From positions 1,218,309 through 1,282,308 of the forward strand of contig JAYKAV010000289.1 in the NCBI GenBank assembly GCA_035582835.1: DNA of 64,000 nucleotides. The letters are read 5' to 3'. This document shows positions 12,981 through 27,079 of this stretch, piece by piece (the first letter of the stretch is position 1; the number at the start of each line of letters is the position of its first letter). Source of the DNA: Phoebastria nigripes. Its lineage: Eukaryota; Chordata; Aves; Procellariiformes; Diomedeidae. A program made the translations under genes and the position numbers. The notes below the pieces were generated by a model. It did no database searches, was not told the origin of the DNA, and saw nothing but the letters and a program-made list of their open reading frames with translations.

Positions 12981-15139
12981 TCGAGGTCTATTTCAGGACT
13001 GGCCTTTGCTGGCCTGAGTCAGTTCTTTAACTCATCACGGGTTGTTTTTCCTGCCGTTACGTACTTTTAAATTGAGAGTGTCTCCTTTTTAATTGAGCTC
13101 CTGCTACTGTTTAAATGAGCCCTTGTTTCGAGTCAGGTCGTGAACGCAGCAGCTCTGGCACAGCCCCCCGGCACGGCTCAGCCCAACAGCAGTCACCTCC
13201 CGGTAGGGAATCCCCTTCCCAGCAGGAGTGTGGCTGTCAGGCAGGGATCGCTCATCCCTCTGCAAGTGGACACACTTTTTTCCAAACTCCCTTTTGAAAA
13301 TCCAGCCATTTAAAACCAGTTTTAAGGCATTTTCAGCTTACTCCACCCATTTCCAGAGTGATGTTTCCAGTGTCAGAAGAGTTTAAAACCATCGTCTGGT
13401 TCCACAGGGTCATTTCCACTCACATTGCCAGTGGTGAGCTGGGAATTATTTCTTTACTCTCAATTTTAGCTCAATATTCTGCTGCATTCATGTTGCATCC
13501 GCTGCCCTCCAATTGCAGGAGGAGGAGGGTGCCATGAAGCAGCAGATGCCACCAGGACAGCAGAGCACAGCGTCTAGCTCTGCACAGCATCAAACCGCCT
13601 GGGATGCCCCACCATGTCCCCAGGCTTTGCTTCAGTGTTTGGCCACCCTTCGCAGGGAGGGCTTTTACCAAATACCTAGTTGCATTTTCCGTTGCTGCAA
13701 TGCGATTTGGGCAAGGTGAGCTGTAGGCTGGCCAGGGGCCCCACATCACTGCCTTCTGCATACGGACTGGAGCCTTCATGGCTATTCTGCAGGGGACGGG
13801 GTAAAACATCTTGGCTGCACAGAAACCTGCAGCAACAGCACCTGAGTAAGTTCTGCTAGGAAACGCACTTCATGCCTTTAATTTCAGCCACTTTGCTGCT
13901 TTGGGTGTTGGCAGACAATAATTAACAGGGCAGAGTCCCATAGCACTAACCCGGACTGATAGCAGCAACCTCTGCCTTGATCCACAAGACGGAGAAGCAT
14001 CCGTCAGGAATTTAACAAATGCCAACAAATTGCTCCCCGTTGAGAAAACCACCTGCAATTAGCACTGCCGCATGCGGACACCCGCAAAACACGCTGCCGC
14101 AGCCACCCCCCCTCCGGCCGGTCCTGCGCTGCACCGGGGGGGCGATGGCTACCTTTTCCAGCATGTCCCCCTTTCCCGGGGCTCCTACCAGCTTCTCCCA
14201 GGCAAGAGGATTTGTGGCCTCGGGTTGCCCTCTTGTGGTGCAGCTCAAGGGAGACATTGCAGCAGATTTCAACATTTCCCGCCCACCCCCCCCGCCCCAA
14301 CGCTGGAAGCACGGATCTCCACGTCATACATTCAGACCTACTGACATCAATTCATTTTCCTCCGTTACCTTCTCGGATGGCTTCGAAGCGGTGCACAGAT
14401 TGACGGCTGAAGTCGGCTGTGCTGAGCTGTACACGTTCTGCAGCTTAGAACAACATTCTTCCACTCAATGCTGTTTTTCGTAGAAACAATTAAAAAAATC
14501 TGTGTGTAAGGGGATTAGATTTCCAATAAAAACTCGAGCCAAAAACTATTTAAAAGTTTGTTTCAAAAAAAACCAAATCAAAATAAACTCTGCTTTAGCC
14601 AAGAACTGAACCAAAAAGTTACTCTTGTCCCTCTACAAATAAGTCCTATGAAACACTAGATCCTTTCAAACCAAAAACAAAAGCTGTACCACAAAGAAAG
14701 ATTACTTGTGTTCACTTGTATCATTTCAAGTTACAAAGACACTTCATCTTTTATTGGACTGGCTCTTGGTTTAAATTAAAATTTGTTTTTAAATACAAAT
14801 ATTGTTTTCTTCACTCAATGGTATAAGCGTACTAGGGTGGGAGAACAATAATGTCGGCAGCTGTTAGACTCCCTCAGATCTGTCATTTAGGCAGGTAGTT
14901 TAATTCACAGCACTACCTAGAAATGAGTTAAATACATCTCTACAGGAGATGATAGACACTGGGTGGGTCCACTGAGTCTTGGGCCTCCTGAGCTAAGTTC
15001 CTCACCTCCTAGGTGATATACCACTGCAATTGTATCGAATATGTCATCTCAAATTTATAGGTGCTTCCAGGGGATGTTTTCCCCAGTGTTGGGCCAGACA
15101 GGCTGTGAGCTTCCAGCTGTGATCGTTCAATGCAGCACA
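12981..15139. other. non-coding DNA with a GC-rich patch and an AT-rich flank
   Basis: A GC- and CpG-richer patch spans about 14050-14320. It contains a 154-codon plus frame (14019-14483) and equally open minus frames (14004-14327), the usual signature of GC-rich chance frames. The patch is followed by an A-rich, stop-rich stretch (14480-14830). The segment near 13010-13110 has repeated TTTAATTGAG/TTTAAATTGAG cores that could bind homeodomain proteins, but conservation cannot be judged here. Confidence 0.4.
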
Positions 15140-15260
15140 ATCTCAAAAGTTGGACCAAAGAGGTCTCTAATTCAGTGTCCTGTCTCCAGCAGTGGCCACC
15201 AGCAGATGTTTAGAGAGACCATGCGAGAACAGGCACATTTGCAGCCGTCCCTCCCTTGGC
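15140..15260 (+). mobile_element. CR1-derived interspersed repeat fragment (head part)
   Basis: GGACCAAAGAGGTCTC, then CAGTGTCCTGTCTCC, then CAGTGGCCACCAGCAGATG, then GAGAACAGGCA follow in order the remembered sauropsid repeat, which reads GGGTCAGACCAAAGGTCCATCTAG, CAGTATCCTGTCTCC, CAGTGGCCAATAGCAGATGCC and AGAACAGGGCA. Order and spacing agree, with scattered substitutions. The ends are soft. Confidence 0.65.
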
Positions 15261-15789
15261 ACAACCTCATGATGTTTTGCTACTTAAATACATGTATTTA
15301 TACCTCAGAACACCCACTGAGGTAGGGAAAAATCACACGGAGGCCACATCTTTAGAGCTTCACATCCTGCAACGCTCTTGTTTGCAAGACCTTGAAGCAA
15401 GTCTATGCATCTACCTGCAGTGCACTGCACCTCTTCAACTTGCTCTAGAAACCTGTAATCACGCTGGGAACCTAATGACCCAGGCGGATGAAGCCGGACA
15501 TGTTTGGACCTGCATAGTCACACCACCAACCTTCAGGGAGGTCCCGCACATCCCCGAGGACATCCCACACCTGACCCCTTTGTTCCTGCCCTTCACTGGT
15601 ACCATTAGGGGCCAGAAGATTTTCACTCAAGCATCTGCTGTGAGCTCCCGCCAACCCAACCAAGAAACAGAGGATTAAAAACAACAAAGGCTGCACGTTT
15701 CAGTTACAGTCACAATTTAGTGTGAGACACTTAAACAAGCAAACCCTACAAGGGAAGTCACCAGGCAGCTTTCCATTCCCCAAAATAAC

Positions 15790-15945
15790 ACGGCCTCTAG
15801 GCAAGGAGAAACCTGCTTTAATCAAACACTAGTTCAGTACAGAGCCCAAAGGACGGAGCTGCATGGCCTGTGTCGTACGGTAGGTAAGACCAGATGATTT
15901 AATAGCTGCCTCTGGCTTTGAGATCTGCTATTAGACTTGGAATTT
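15790..15945 (+). mobile_element. CR1/L3-like LINE 3' end
   Basis: GCATGGCCTGTGTCGTACGG, then TAAGACCAGATGATTTAATA, then CCTCTGGCTTTGAGATC match the terminal part of sauropsid CR1/L3-type elements, recalled as CTATGGCCTGTGTTATGCAGG, GTCAGACTAGATGAT and CTTCTGGCCTTGGAATC. The preceding ACACTAGTTCAGTACAGAG probably continues the same 3' UTR. It lies in the same orientation as the piece at 15.14 kb. Whether the two derive from one insertion is unclear. Confidence 0.65.
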
Positions 15946-17159
15946 CAGAAAAACAGCAATTCCAGGAAAATCAATGGAAACACAATTTGATGAATGGTTA
16001 AGACATAAGAGCCAATCCATATTTTGACCAGCACATCACAAGCACACCAAGCACTTTAAAAAGCCATCAATACTCCAGCTTTCTAGCAGTCTCGGACACA
16101 AAGGGAGAAAAAGCACATTTAAACACCGGAGATGCATGGGAGCCAGGAGTGNTCTGCTGCCATCTCCAGTGCACAGAGTAAAAGCACACAGAGAAAACCT
16201 GCGTGTGCCTCATCTGCTGGCAGATGCCACATACGTTTTGCAAGTTAGAGAAACTCACTGGCAGTTTGCTAAGGGAGAAAACCAGTTCACGTGTGATTTC
16301 CTTAAAATGATCTCCCTAAACAGCATCTCCTGCTGTTACTGCTGGGGACTCTGGTCCGACCCCCTTGGGACATTTCTTGCTCCCCAGATTTGGGCACTGT
16401 CCTCTCTGATCACGCAGGAGGAGAGGTAACAGGTCTGAAGAGATGCACGTGATGTGCCGTAACAAACTAAATGGCGGCAGGCAGCTACCTATGGAGAGAT
16501 ACAGATCCACCCAGCAGCTCCTCTCTTGCATACGCAGCACTGACATCCCAGCAGGAGGACACAGGCGGCTCTTTTCTGAGCTTCACCCATGGATCAACCA
16601 AACAAGACACCACGATCAATCATGCACATTTTTAGACTGGAGCTTCATTCTCTAAACCTCACTGAGCACATTAATGGGGCTTCAACGTGCCCCANACACC
16701 GCCCAAGCTTGGCGCTCTCTTTTACCTATACAGGCAGGAGGCAATGGGCAGGACCTCTTTACACCCTTAGTTACCATCCACTGCAATGTCAGCCNGAGAC
16801 GGGAACAAATAAAGAGCCAACCAACATTAATTGGTTCCTTGCATCCCTTGCCAGGGATGTGGCAGCTTTCAGGAGCCACCACCACCCCCAGGCTGAGCTG
16901 ATGCTGCACCACGGGAAGGCAGTTCCTGCAGGGACACATTTCTCCTGGCTCCCGGGTCTGCAGGGACCTTCCTTTCCTACACCCACCGCAGCTAAAGAGC
17001 CTCACTAAAAAAACAGCAAACTGAAATTCTACAAAGCAAACCAAAACAAAAAAAGCCCGTGAAGCAGGTATGCCTGCTGGGGACCAGCCAGCCCCGGGGA
17101 GCAGTGGCATGAGCTACTCACCAGCTGCACGTGGCACTGCTCCCGGCTCCCCCCACGTG
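15946..17159. other. non-coding DNA, nothing assigned
   Basis: Short frames overlap on both strands, including a 142-codon minus frame at 16682-17110 with three ambiguous bases. No motif is present. A short A-rich track lies at 17005-17060. No repeat family was recognised. Confidence 0.45.
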
Positions 17160-17480
17160 CCACCCTCCAACGGGAGGGCTTGGTCCCGACTGGCTCAGCC
17201 CACCCATCGGGACCCCCTGTTGCACTCCGAAATTCCCACTCCCTCCTCGTCCATGTTCACGCTGGAGCGGAGAGGAGGCTCGGCGCCGCTGGCACGCACT
17301 CCCTGCCGGGGCAGGACCACCCAGCCGCAAGAGCTGCCCAGGGCCCGGACGCTTTAATTCCTGCCTTCGCTCTCAGCCCGGAGAGCGGATTGAGGCCAAG
17401 TTCTCATTACTGCAGATCGTTCGCTGGATGGGAAGAGGGCCTCCCCTTATTGCTTTCCCACGTTGACGCTGAAGAAGCTC
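17160..17480. promoter_or_regulatory. small CpG-rich patch (orphan CpG island candidate)
   Basis: By eye, about 15 CpG dinucleotides fall within 17171-17360, far denser than the surrounding DNA. The patch includes GGCGCCGC and GCCCGGACGC. Both strands carry parallel open frames of about 111 codons, as expected for GC-rich DNA, so no exon is called. It could be an orphan CpG island or an enhancer. No TATA box, initiator or splice signal argues for a specific promoter. Confidence 0.35.
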
Positions 17481-20400
17481 TGCTCCCGCCAGGAAGATCT
17501 CCTGGTTTGGATTGAGGTGAGCAGTCTCAGCCTCAGCTCAACCTCAACCCAAAAGCATTAACCCTTTCTGCATTTGTGCAATACCTTTTATTGCTATTTC
17601 AGACACTGAGGACACCCCTCAAGACCCAAGCAACTGCTGTCCTCAGAGGGCAACCAAACAGCTTGAAAAAGCAAGAGCTGGGCATGTTTCACTGGTGTAT
17701 GTTTTCAGGACTGACGTAGTTAAACCAGAGCCAAAAGCCCATCTGGAAGGTGATTTCTGCTAAACAGAAGCCATGTCAGCTGCTGCCTGGGACCCTGGCC
17801 ATCCCCTCCATCCTCCTGCACCAACAACCAGGCCAGGAGTCATGGGGGTTTAAAATAACCAGTGGAAAAGCATTGCTCAGCCCCCGTCACGGGGCAGCCC
17901 CACAGCCGCCAGTGCCAGCACGGCGGATAGAGGGGAAAAGGAAGTTTGGGAATGNCTCAAGTTTGCATCTTCACCACCAATTTGCTATCAATTTAACTTA
18001 ATGTCTGACAGTTCATTCAACAGTAAGGATTTTTATAAATAAAGCAAACTAGGGAAACTTTGCATGTTAATGAGTGCAGAGATGCAGGTAACAGAGACTG
18101 GTGAAGGTGACAGAGAAACCGTCACTACCCTTAGCGGCACCAGCAACCACCGACCCAGTCTCAGAGGTGTAAAACAGGGATGTGCATTCCCACAGGGGAA
18201 GCAAACTCCCTACAACCCCGTAGCAAATCCCTCAGCCGGGGCAGGAGGGTGCTCTAACCTGGCCGCACCTCCACCCCCTTCCCCACACAGGACCCCTTAG
18301 CCTGAGCCCCTGGTTACTCCCCTGTTTCGGGGGAGCGCCAATACTGGCGCCAGTGCACATCTCCCCAGTCTTACCCCAGCCAGGGCATCCCCATAGCGGT
18401 TTACACAGCCAAAACCACCCCCACACTTACCCCAGGCAATCCCGCAGACAGCCCCGCTGCGGGGAGGCAATGGCTGGAGCAGGGCTGCCAGAGGTGCCAA
18501 CCTCCCCAGGACGCAGCTCACTCTGTGACTACTCAGAAACAGGTGTTAAAACCCACCTCCAGCTCGACTCAGCTGGTGGCAATTCACCTCTAATCATCAC
18601 ACACAGCTTTGGTTCTCCCCTGAAGAGCCCCTGCTCCTCACTCTCTTGCAGCAGGCATGGGGGCTCCGTTTAACATCCCCCTTGGGAAATTGGATCCTCA
18701 CCGGAGGATTCAGGATGCCCATGACAGAGGCTTTGATCCCATTTCTGACTGCTCTCATCCACCCAAAGGGCACTGTGTCATCTCCTCATTCCCAGCACCA
18801 TCTATTCTCCCTTCCGGCTCCCAGAACACCTCTTTTTTTCACCCAGATATTTCCTATTGCTGCGCCTTCTGCTGCTTCGGGCATGGTGACTTTGCAGCAC
18901 CCACCACGCAGACCCTGCACAGATTAGAGCACTCTCCGCGGTCTCTGCAGGAACTGCTTAGCCTCTGGCTGTATCCCGTGAATAACCTACCAACTAATTA
19001 GTATTAGTAATTAATTATTTGCACATCTCTAATGCTTCCTTTCCAGGCTAGCAGAGCATTTTACAAGCGTAAAGGAACCAAAACTCCTCATTCCCAAGGG
19101 CCGCCGAGGAGTACAACACACCCGCGGACGCCAAACACTGCTCTGCTGCTCAAACCAGCTGCTGGGAAGCTGTGTTTTCAGGGCCTGAGCCCCAATCCTC
19201 ATGTGCACCATTCACATCCCGGAGCTACAAATTTCCTCCGGCTCCTCGCAGCTGGTCTGTTATGTGCCAGCTCCATCCGATAAAGAGCCACGTGCAGCCA
19301 CATCTACTAGAAAACAGCAGTAACACCCCTCTCTCCCCTCCCTTTTTCTTTTCCCCCTAAACCTATGTAAGCATTACACTCTTTTTGAGCCACAACTTCA
19401 GTATTGAACGACATGATTTAGTTGTCTAAACACCATTGAGAAGCCAATGCAATTTTCACGTATGCCAATGAAGACCAGCAGCGTGTNGTGAGTCTGAACT
19501 CCCTGCCTGCTGCGGGAGCCTCTCACCTCTCCCAGCTACCAGGGTTGCAAAGGGGAGAAGCAGGACCCCCCCCACCCCGCCCTCCATCAGCAGCAATTGC
19601 CAGCAACAACGATGGCATCCTGGCTGCAAATAACTGTTCCTCTGCAGCACTGCACTCCCTCGGCCCTCATAAATAAGAGGAAAAAAAATAAAAATTGCTT
19701 TGCCAGATGACTGTACGTCATAAGTGAGCTGTCAGAAAAATAAACCTCTCGCTGCTTTTCCCCATAGGATTGAAACGTATCTGGGTTTTCACTTTGATAA
19801 CACCAGAAAGCTCACCCATGAGTGGGGGACCAACGCTAACTTTGCAGGAGCTCGAGCTTCAGGCCCAACACAGTCCCTCCCTCTGTGCTTCGTGCCCCCT
19901 CCTTTTATTTCTTTTGAAGTCAACAAAGCTTTTCCCAGCAAATCTGAGCCCAATGCATAGCAGACAGACAGTTACGTGATGCTATGTGGGGTGCCTGGCA
20001 TGGATATTTGCTCCTGGGCCAGCTGGCCCCCGGGACCACTGCCACCTTCTTCTGGGCACTTAGGGTGGGCAAAACTCAGGGACCACTCCCCAGAAGCCTA
20101 TAGGCTGCAACTGTTGTGAACCTGCTCCAGAAAGGCTGTTTCTGACTTTACACAAAGATTAAACCCCTCCCAGGTACTCTCTTGGGTTTCAGGCAGCAAA
20201 CTACAGCTAACCCAGGCAGGTACCTGCAGCACCCAGGGTTACCTCTGCCTCAGCACACCAGGCACTGGGATAAAACACTCAGGACCAGCCTGTTGTTACA
20301 CATCGGTGGTTACCTCCTAAGCAGCCTGTGCTCAGTGATGCCACCAAAGGAGATGTGTTACCACATCCCCCTGGTTGGAGACAGCAGGCTTTCCTCACCC

Positions 20401-23400
20401 CAGCAGCCCCTGCATCACGCTCCCCCCAAACACAACCATTTCCTACAACACGCAGAGCTCATTTCACCCCTGCGCAGCCCTACCTGGCAGCTGGGGACAG
20501 CAAGGACATCCTTTACCTAGCACACACCTCAGAGAGGAGAGCATTGTGGCTGAGATATCTCCCTGCCTCCTGGAGCCCCTCGCGCCCCAGCCAGCACAAC
20601 CCCTTCCCACCACGCAGACGATGTCCCAGCTGGGGCCGGCCCCACTCATCAGCACCTCTGCCAGGTGCAGGACATGGGGCACAGGTCTCTGTTACCACCT
20701 TGCATCCACTGCTCCCGGAGCTGATGCAGGAGCTTGCAGGCCATCCCTCCCTCCTGTTCCCTTCAGGTCAGGGCAGACCTTCCCCTGAGTCATTTCATCA
20801 CGTTTACACCAGTAAAGAAGCTTCTGCAAATGACCAGAGCTCGTGCCGGCCTTAGCAGAGAGCCACAGGGTTTCATCCAATGCTGTTGTTCCTCTATTGC
20901 TATTTTTGAAGGGAACCAAACAGGAACTAGCCAGAGATAGGGGATCCTGAAGCAGGACCTCTTCATACATGTGCACAAAAGAAGTGTGGGACAGGAGACA
21001 CTGCTGCTGCTGCTCCCTGCCCCATTAGAAACCATTACCTCCAGCAGAGACCCTAATGGGCCCAACATACCTGCCAGTCCCTCTTCTTCCAAGCTTTTTT
21101 GAGTCTTTATGGGCCAGGCTGACGCAAGAGGCATCGTCCGAAGCTCCCTGTCCCGAGATTCCCCTTTTTCTCTGGTTTCTGGCCTCAGCCCACCTTGCCC
21201 ACATCAAGCAGACGGTGCCCTGAGCCTCGTGCTGGAAGTGCTGTTGGCCCAAATGAAGCGTAACATGCCGAGTTGTCCCTAACAAAGGGGTCCTCTGTTT
21301 GGCTTTCCCATGAGGGTTATTATAGCTGGCGTTTATTTTGGACTGGGACCAAAACATGCATTAGTGTTCCTCATCCTGTGGATTTCTGCGCACAGCTCGA
21401 ATGAGTATAGGGGGCTTACAGACGCCGTGCCAAACTGGAGGGAAGTTTTTCAGGAGTTTGAAGTCTTCTTCCTATACACACACTGCTCAGAGAAATGGGC
21501 CCTGGGCTTCCCCGCATGCTGGGGAAGGTGAGGACTGGCCCCATACGTGCCCGTCCTTGCCCGGTTTGCTGAGGGGCAGCGGTTAGCGCGAGGGGCAGGC
21601 TCAAGGATCTGCCCCATAGTCCCAGCTGCGCTGCTGGGTTGTGCAATAAGTCATTTTGGTTTCTCATATTGGGATAATGATACTGAATTCCCATCATAAA
21701 TGTTTCAGGATGTAATGAGGAAAGCAAGAGGTTCCCGCTGTGCTGGGAGGATGGATCTGCCATGGTTCAAGAGGTGTTCCCATTCCCAATGCACGGAGCT
21801 GCTGGAGAAATGTGTCTCTCCACACCAGGTGCTGCGTGTGCCATCCCTCACCCTATACATGAGTTGCTCCGAGGTAGGTGTTACCTCTTCCCTGCAAACA
21901 TCACCAGCGTACCTCCTGACCGAGGTCAGGAGAAGCCCTTAAATTGCTTTTTGTAGCCTCAAGAGAGACACCAGCAGGGTGCTGGGCAGCAGCAATATGG
22001 GGTGACACGAGNCTCGAGCCGGGTGCTCGGACGCCCACTCCCCCCGCGCTGCACCACCGCTGCCGCCGCGGGTGCTGCTGCCGTCTCCCTCGTGTTAGCA
22101 GTTTGCTCACCGTGTTTTCGGCACGTCCTTTGCTGAATTGTAAACGTCAAAGCAGACTGCATCTGCTCTCTGTGCCGTGCTGTAATTAGGAAACAATATT
22201 ATTAAAACCAATTCCCATCTCTGCTTTCTTTTCATCTCCCCTCCTTCTTGTTGTTCCTCTATTCTCTTCCCTTTGCAGCCTGTGGCCTTTGGACTGAATG
22301 CTGATGAGCTGTTGTTTGGTCTAATCTGCAGTGCTTGTTAACGGGGTTGTTAACGTAGTTTCTAACCACCTGCTCTGTGTTGGCTTCCCCCAAGTCCCTG
22401 CCTCAAAGCCGGTTCAGTTCCTCTGCATCAGAGCCTGTTGCTGCAGAGGCGCTGGGGTTATTGCTCTTTTCTAATCCAGATGCTCACAGGCACAAGCTTC
22501 GCTGCCCACGTTGAAACCGTGCTCTGCCCAAATTCACGTGCTTTGCTGCGAGGTGCAGAGAGGGGCCCGCGCGGCTCCGTGGGGTGTCTGTGCTGCTGTG
22601 ATTTTTTGGGTAAATCACTGGGTATAGGCATTGCGTATAGTTTTGTACCCATCCATATATCCTTCCCCACAATTATTTGTTTCCAACAGGAGCATGGCCA
22701 GAGTTGGCAGCAAACCCAGTGATTTCTCCTGGGCCGTCCGCTCCCACCCAAGACGTCCAGCTGCCACACTGGGTGCTGGATGCTCACCGTCACGCTTTGC
22801 ACAGCAAGGATTTTAGCTTCAATTCATGCGTCTTACAGTCAAATTTCAAATCGAAAGTGTAGGCACAACACCCACAAATACCACTCCCTCCGACGAATGA
22901 GTGGAGTGGGAAGAAGAGGATGGGAGCTGAGGAGGAGCGGGGCTGCGGGAAGGGACAGGGAGAGTCAGGTGGCCCAAGAGTAGAGGTGCCGTGGAGCTGA
23001 GATCTTGTGGAGTTACTGGACCAGGAAAATGGAGTCTCCTCTCTGCAAGACAAAGCATGACTCACACTTCTTTAATAAATGCTTTGAGCTTAATGGGTGA
23101 CAGCAAAGCTGTAGGAGTTGAGCACTGTTTATACATGGCACCCTAGAGCGTGCCAAGATGCCATTTCAACCCAAGTTCAAAGGCGCAGCCCCTTTGCACG
23201 CGCTCTGCAGTGTAACAGTGACACCCCGAGCTCCTGCGAGGGGCTGGGGATGGAAAGCAGCTACAAGTCGCTGCTGGAGAAGCAGCTGGAAACGATCTAC
23301 CAGCTGTCGGAAGGAGCACATCTGGGGTGTGAGAGCACCATTCCCCTCAAGTCGACGGTCAGATGCTTGGATGGTTCAAACTGGCTCCTTCCCGGGGACC

Positions 23401-26400
23401 GAGCAGAGCTCTCTCTTTGCAGCAGATGATTTAGGTTATGTTTTGAAGGTCTCTCTCATTTTCATATCATTTTAGTATAGGAGTAGAAGGAAAGATCTAG
23501 AAGCCAAGGTTACTTTCAGAGGGAAAGTTAGTGGTAACTTAAAAGAATAATGAAAAGGTATTGAAGACGTTTGTACAGTTTTCCCACCTAATTTTCTCCT
23601 TTTGTTGAGCACTGTGGTTTCAGCTGGATGAGAACCTCTGTCTCCACATACTGCGTGCCATCAGCTCCCGGCGCAGGGTACTAGGAGAAGTGTTTGCTGG
23701 GAGCTGCAGACAGCGATTTGCCAAGCACAATGCNGCCTCTGAACCTAGTAACTTGCAGACAATAATACTCTTCTACATGCTAATAGATAGTATTGTTCTT
23801 CAAATGTCTGACATTTATAGCAATATAATATCTCTGGCGAAAAGCATGCCAGTAATAGGCACGACTTCCCAAGGCAAGTGCTGGGGAAGTAGAGGGATGG
23901 GACAGGAACGAATATACAAGATTTGTGACTGAATTTCCCATTAGGTTTCCTCCAATTGCTGCTGTTTCCTTCCTATATTTCAAAACCGATGACTGCCCTG
24001 AAAGGTAATTCACAAAAAAAAAAAAACCCAACCCAGTGTAAATATAGCAGCAAATGTAGATGGGCTGTAAATCAGCATCATCCACCTGGAAGCTTTGCTG
24101 GCTGGTATCCAAATGAAAAATCAGGGACAGGCCCAAGTAGCCCTGCTTAATCTCCAAGAGAGGCGGTAGGCAGGAATGACTGCCTGGAGAAGGTGTTTGC
24201 TTGAAACGGATGAATTATTAATAAACTTATTGTTATTTATTATTGTTCTTAAACAGCTTGTCTCACTGCACATGTTAAAATGGATTTCAGTCTTTCCTTA
24301 TCATGCCTAACAAATACTCGTTAGAGATCTTTCTCTTGGGGATGGTGCCTAAATCCCCAATGAGAGATGCACAGAGGGGAATCTGTGCATATGGGGCAGT
24401 AGGTAAGGATCAGAAATCTGCATTTCTATTTGCATCCCTACCCACCAGAGGACACTGCTACTTCGCTTGAGTCAAGCATCTTTCCTATGGCCAGCCAACC
24501 CGTAATGTTGCTGGAAAACCTTCTAGGAGAAGACACGGAGCAGCTCTGAAGGGGAAGCCGCAAGGTGAGGTGCATGTGGAGGGAGGAGGCGGGGGGCAGA
24601 GCTGGCGCTTGACCCCAAAATCCAGGTGGCTCCTTCCAGAGGTTGGGTCCCACCATGCATCCAAACAACCTCTCTGCTACATTCCCAATGGAGAGGAGGG
24701 CTTGAAGAATAGCAAGCCTTACATTTTTGGTGCTAGTTCTTGGCTGAGACGGGAGCAGAAATGTTGCCATGAAGTCTACTGAATAAATATGCGCTACCGC
24801 TGCTCTCGTTTGTCTTTACAGTTTTGGAGGAGATGCAGATGGCCCTTTAAATACTTGCAAGGCCTGCAACTTTTCCAGAGTGTTTTTCCCCCCCCCCCCT
24901 TTTTCCAAGCTACTTGGCTCCCTGCAGCAATTAATATTATCTAATGGGATGAAAAGCAAAGCAAAGCCTTCATATTTGAGATTATTCACACAAACAAAAA
25001 TGTAAACAGCTGTCTGAGAGACAAGGAAGAAATGAGCTCTGAGACAGGACCCTGCAGGAACGAGCTGCCTGGAGCCGTAACAAAAGCCTGTGCCGGGATA
25101 TTTGGTGCCCGCTGGGTACAGCCAAGTGGGAGAGATGTTGTGCAGCCACGTCCTCGTCAAAGAGGGAGGCCACCGGCAGCCCCAGGGGACTCTGTCCAGG
25201 GGGTTTTATTCCCTGGAGCATCTCAGTTCCCATAAAACCTGCTCCTCTCCAATGCCGCCACGCTGAGACTTACCGGCGTGCTCATCCGAACGGCTCAGTC
25301 TAGCTGCAAGTCCTCGAGGACTCGGGGAAGCACAAGGAGAAAAATATCCCCCCATAAACCGCAGCCACTTAGTTTCAGATCTATTCCTAGATAATGGAGA
25401 AGAGGATCATAAAGCTGGGTGATTTCAGAAAAGATGAAAAGAATAACAGAGGGGCAGATCATTAGCTTGNCTCCGCGGTGGCAGGTGGCTCTGGTCAAAG
25501 ACAGCCCTAAGAGAGGCCCCAGTAGAAGTGTCCCTGGTTGCACGGAATAGCTCTGTAATGAACTGGGCTGCAAGCGGATGCATTGCACCGTTTGGGAGGA
25601 GGCATTAGCTTTTAAACCGCACAGATAACCTCAGGAGGAGTTAATGAAGCATTTCCCTTTGTGTTCCCCTGCCTTTCCCCCTTCGCTTGCCCTTTGGGGA
25701 CAGTAACCCTCTCCTGCCGGTCTGTATTATTCGTCCTGACTTTGCTTAGATCTTGAAATGAGGCTTTTCCTCCTGTGGTGTTCATAAAGATTCAGTCACT
25801 TTTTCAAGAGGTTTAACAAGACAAGTTTCTGCTTCTGGGGCTGAGGAAAAAATTGTGGAGCTCTTCGGCTGGTGCCTGTCTCCTGCAGGGCTCTTTGCAG
25901 GGGACGGGGACGGGAGCAGCGGGGTAGGAGCGGCTGGGGAAGGCAGAGGAGGAGAAGGTAACCACAGGGAGACNGCTCCAAAAGAGCTGGGAAACAACAT
26001 GCGATCCTGTCCGTAGCAGAGGGAAATATATAAGTGAGTGCTGCAAACGCTGACTGCTAATGGGGGAGGTTGGATTCACTCAGAAACATGTGGCTAGACT
26101 GTGGCTCTGGGTGAATTAATGAATAGATGTAGTGCAAGGGGCTTGAAGGAGCCTGTTATTGCAGAAAGGGGGGATTTCTCTTTGGCTCAGTGTGTTTGAG
26201 AAGGGTGCTGCTGTTCTTTGGGCAATGAACATCTGAGCTTGTGACCCACCGGGGAGCCTCAAATCCGGGGGAATGGCAGAGCCCTGTGTTTGCATTAAGC
26301 AGAAAGACAAAGCCCTGGTTTTAAAAAGAGAAAGCCCCACTTTCCTCCTTCCCTTTGGGATGGCTTAACCCATCCCCAACTCCATGGCTTGAGTCCTTCA

Positions 26401-27079
26401 ACCACTTGAAGGTAATAATCAAATAACTCGTAACAAGTCTTATACTCAGGGTGTTCAATAACAAGTCCCCTGTAGAAGCCAGGGCTGTTCTTGCCTTAGA
26501 CACGGCCAAAAGACCTGGGGAAGGGCCAAGGCAGGAGAAGGTGCTGTGCACTCCTCGGCGTGGTAGAAAAATAGAGCGGCAGCAAATTATCAGATACCAT
26601 CTTGTTTTCATGGCTCTCGTGGCCAAAGTCACAGTCACACGAGCTGCCTTTCTGCTCCCCTTCCTTGGTGGCTTGGCCATGCGCACGCTCCGCCGGGCTG
26701 GCAGCTAAGCTAGCTTTAAAACCATATGCCTGTATATATTCCTGGTGTACTTCCTATGCCTATGCTGGGATGGGATCCCTTTCCACATTTTTCCTTGCAA
26801 GCCCTAATTATGTGGATGCACAAAGTAAATAATAATAACAGTGAAAAAATGTTGGGAATACCAGCCACGCATTTTTTACTGCGTAAACGTGTGCAGTTTT
26901 GCTACCTGTCCGTGAAGCTGAGGTTCTCGGCGTTGTGGGAGTGCTCTTCACGTTAGTGACCTTGATGAGCATTTCAGTTGGAAAAGGGGGCTAAGCCTAC
27001 CCCCCTGGCAGATTCACAACACCCACTCGATCTTTGGAAATAACATCCCCTTCTCTCCTCTCCAGCCCTGCTAACCATG
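17481..27079. other. long non-coding stretch
   Basis: Nothing was identified here beyond local composition features. These include a second short CpG-rich patch near 22000-22090 (GAGCCGGGTGCTCGGACGCC, then CCGCTGCCGCCGCGG), an A13 tract at about 24015, a C10 run near 24890 flanked by T-rich DNA, and an AT-rich block at 24200-24260. The largest frames (20328-20855, 175 codons; 20375-20788, 137 codons) overlap each other in different phases and look like chance. No tRNA or LTR was seen. Confidence 0.45.
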
